A stretch of DNA of 64,000 nucleotides from Methylobacterium sp. Leaf125 (GTDB lineage Bacteria; Pseudomonadota; Alphaproteobacteria; Rhizobiales; Beijerinckiaceae): positions 1 through 64,000 of the forward strand of contig NZ_LMNU01000002.1 in assembly GCF_001423085.1 (NCBI RefSeq), written 5' to 3'. The first letter of the stretch is position 1, and the number at the start of each line of letters is the position of its first letter. This document shows, piece after piece, positions 62,745-64,000 of this stretch. The notes below the pieces were generated by a model. It was given only the letters and a program-made list of their open reading frames with translations. It searched no databases and was not told where the DNA came from. Both the position numbers and the translations under genes were made by a program.

Positions 62745-63994
62745 CGCGGGGACTCCGCGACGACCTGCCCGGCGGCCCCGAAGCGCAGGCCGAAGACCGA
62801 GAGGGCGACGAGGAAGAACAGCGCGTTGGTGGCCTGGTAGAACACCGACTCGAAGACCCCCACCATCAGGCCGAACAGCCAGATCCGCAGGAAGAGCAGC
62901 CGCAGGGGGTCGAGGGCGGGGCCGGCCTCGGACCGGCGCTGGGCCTGGAGGTCGGAGAGGGGGGCCAGCACCATCCACCACACCGTGAGGGCGAGGCCCG
63001 GCAGGCCGCTCTCCAGGGCGGTGTTGAGGTAGCCGTCATGGGCGTCGGTGGCGCGGTTGACCCAGGTCGTGGCATCGCCGCCGCCGCCGTAGAACACGCT
63101 CTCCCAGAAGGCGCCGTAGCCGAAGCCGGTGACGGGCTTCTTGGCGATGTTGTCGAGGGCGAAGCGCCAGATCTCGGTGCGGCCAGTATAGGTCGGGTCG
63201 GTGGCCAGGCCCGCCACCAGGGCGCCAAGGCCCGACGACATCACCGAGCCCACGGTGAGCAGGAGCAGCAGCCCCAAGGGCCCGAGGAGCACCAGGCGGC
63301 GCCAGGCACCCGAGGCCGAGAGGGTGCAGGCCCAGGTCAGGCCGAGCACCGCCGGGGTCATGAGCAGGGAGGTCTTGGCGTTGGTGAAGACGAGAAACAC
63401 GCCCGCCAGCACCACGACCGCAGAGCCCAGGAGGCGCTGGCCCATGCCGGCCCAGAACAGCCCGACGATGATGAACAGGCTCATGGCCGCGCCGGCGCCG
63501 TTCTTGTGGGAGAAGACGCCGCGCCAGCTGCCCGCATGTTCGGGCTCGATCAGGTCGAGGGCGGTGTGCATGGCGCGCTCGGGCACCAGCACGAGGCCGA
63601 GGTAGCAGGTCGCCAGCACGAGGAGGACGGTGCCACCGAGGACGTGGGCGAACTGGCGCGCGTCGCGGGCGAGCACCAGTACGCTCACCACCCCGCCGAA
63701 CATGATGACGAGGGAGACGAGGCGCCGCGCCGAGACCGCGGGCTCGATCGAGAGGACGGTGGAGACGCCGATCCAGGCCAGCATCGCCAGGATGGGCAGG
63801 GTGGCCAGGGGGCGCAGGGCCTCGCGCCCGCGCCAGGCGAGCACCGCCACCGCGATGCCCGCCATGACCAGGAACAGCACCTGGTTGACGAGGTTGCCGC
63901 CGGCCCGCGAGGCGGCGTTCTCCGCCGCCGTCCCGTCGAGGAAGGGATCGGCTCCGATCAGCATGAAGAGCAGGATCGCGCCCATCGCCCCCAT
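62741..63994 (-). CDS. O-antigen ligase/polymerase (Wzy/WaaL-like), possibly 5'-partial
   Basis: A membrane protein with many hydrophobic segments and the O-antigen ligase/polymerase (Wzy_C) pattern: RGVFSHKNGAGAAMSLFI, a periplasmic loop with RTEIWRFALDNIAKKPVTGFGYGAFWE, and DAHDGYLNTALESGLPGLAL with the conserved His. The first ATG visible is at 63994, but the frame stays open to the window edge, so the gene may begin outside. It is followed by a coupled acyltransferase, which suggests a surface-polysaccharide locus extending to the right. Confidence 0.85.
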   Translation of the reverse strand: MGAMGAILLFMLIGADPFLDGTAAENAASRAGGNLVNQVLFLVMAGIAVAVLAWRGREALRPLATLPILAMLAWIGVSTVLSIEPAVSARRLVSLVIMFGGVVSVLVLARDARQFAHVLGGTVLLVLATCYLGLVLVPERAMHTALDLIEPEHAGSWRGVFSHKNGAGAAMSLFIIVGLFWAGMGQRLLGSAVVVLAGVFLVFTNAKTSLLMTPAVLGLTWACTLSASGAWRRLVLLGPLGLLLLLTVGSVMSSGLGALVAGLATDPTYTGRTEIWRFALDNIAKKPVTGFGYGAFWESVFYGGGGDATTWVNRATDAHDGYLNTALESGLPGLALTVWWMVLAPLSDLQAQRRSEAGPALDPLRLLFLRIWLFGLMVGVFESVFYQATNALFFLVALSVFGLRFGAAGQVVAESPR

Positions 63995-64000
63995 GCGCAG

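Overview
The window looks like chromosomal DNA of a Methylobacterium-type alphaproteobacterium (order Hyphomicrobiales). I infer this from four things: the very high GC content; a XoxF-type PQQ methanol dehydrogenase; alphaproteobacterial marker genes (recG/sdhE/mfd, an IalB-family protein, DctABD); and small families I associate with this group (DUF6894, GCG_CRPN). No sequence search was possible, so genus level is an inference.

Layout. 0-3.7 kb: the edge of an unidentified, possibly mobile, sequence cutting a subtilisin-like protease, then a DUF2254 membrane protein. 3.7-11.5 kb: osmoregulated periplasmic glucan genes opgG-opgH, divergent from glmU and glmS, with a 20-bp tandem array between glmU and glmS. 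11.5-16.5 kb: dctA, with a clear sigma-54 promoter, divergent from the two-component pair dctB-dctD. 16.6-21.4 kb: an iron-uptake cluster (PepSY protein, PepSY-TM reductase, TonB-dependent siderophore receptor). 21.8-28.6 kb: a Crp/Fnr regulator, several small orphan proteins (one behind a possible LexA-controlled promoter), a RecD2 helicase, a phage-like protein, a SWIM zinc-finger protein and a DUF502 protein. 28.6-39.1 kb: recG divergent from sdhE, then a cupredoxin, a PAS3-MCP-PilZ sensor, a 1.1-kb non-coding stretch, and mfd. 39.1-50.6 kb: a degenerate receiver protein, a degenerate adenylate-forming enzyme with a CtrA-type box, an IalB-like protein, hspQ, a malyl-CoA-lyase-like enzyme, a patatin, a UbiH-like hydroxylase, a GntP permease, qor and pncA. 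50.9-56.7 kb: rimO, the folate operon pabB-pabA-pabC, a DoxX protein and mazG.

56.7-59.1 kb is the most striking segment. A plasmid-type RepA initiator gene is preceded by an AT-rich stretch and 22-bp-phased iterons, and followed by nested AATATT-centred palindromes and a small protein with a HARE-HTH-like domain. Together these look like a complete iteron replicon embedded between housekeeping genes. 59.1-64 kb: xoxF (without adjacent xoxG or xoxJ), a GCG_CRPN protein, and an acyltransferase plus O-antigen ligase/polymerase pair.

A second theme runs through the window. Short tandem duplications (12-23 bp) sit at gene ends, in signal peptides, in linkers and between genes. Where they fall in coding sequence they are usually multiples of three. 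No tRNA, rRNA or CRISPR array was recognised.
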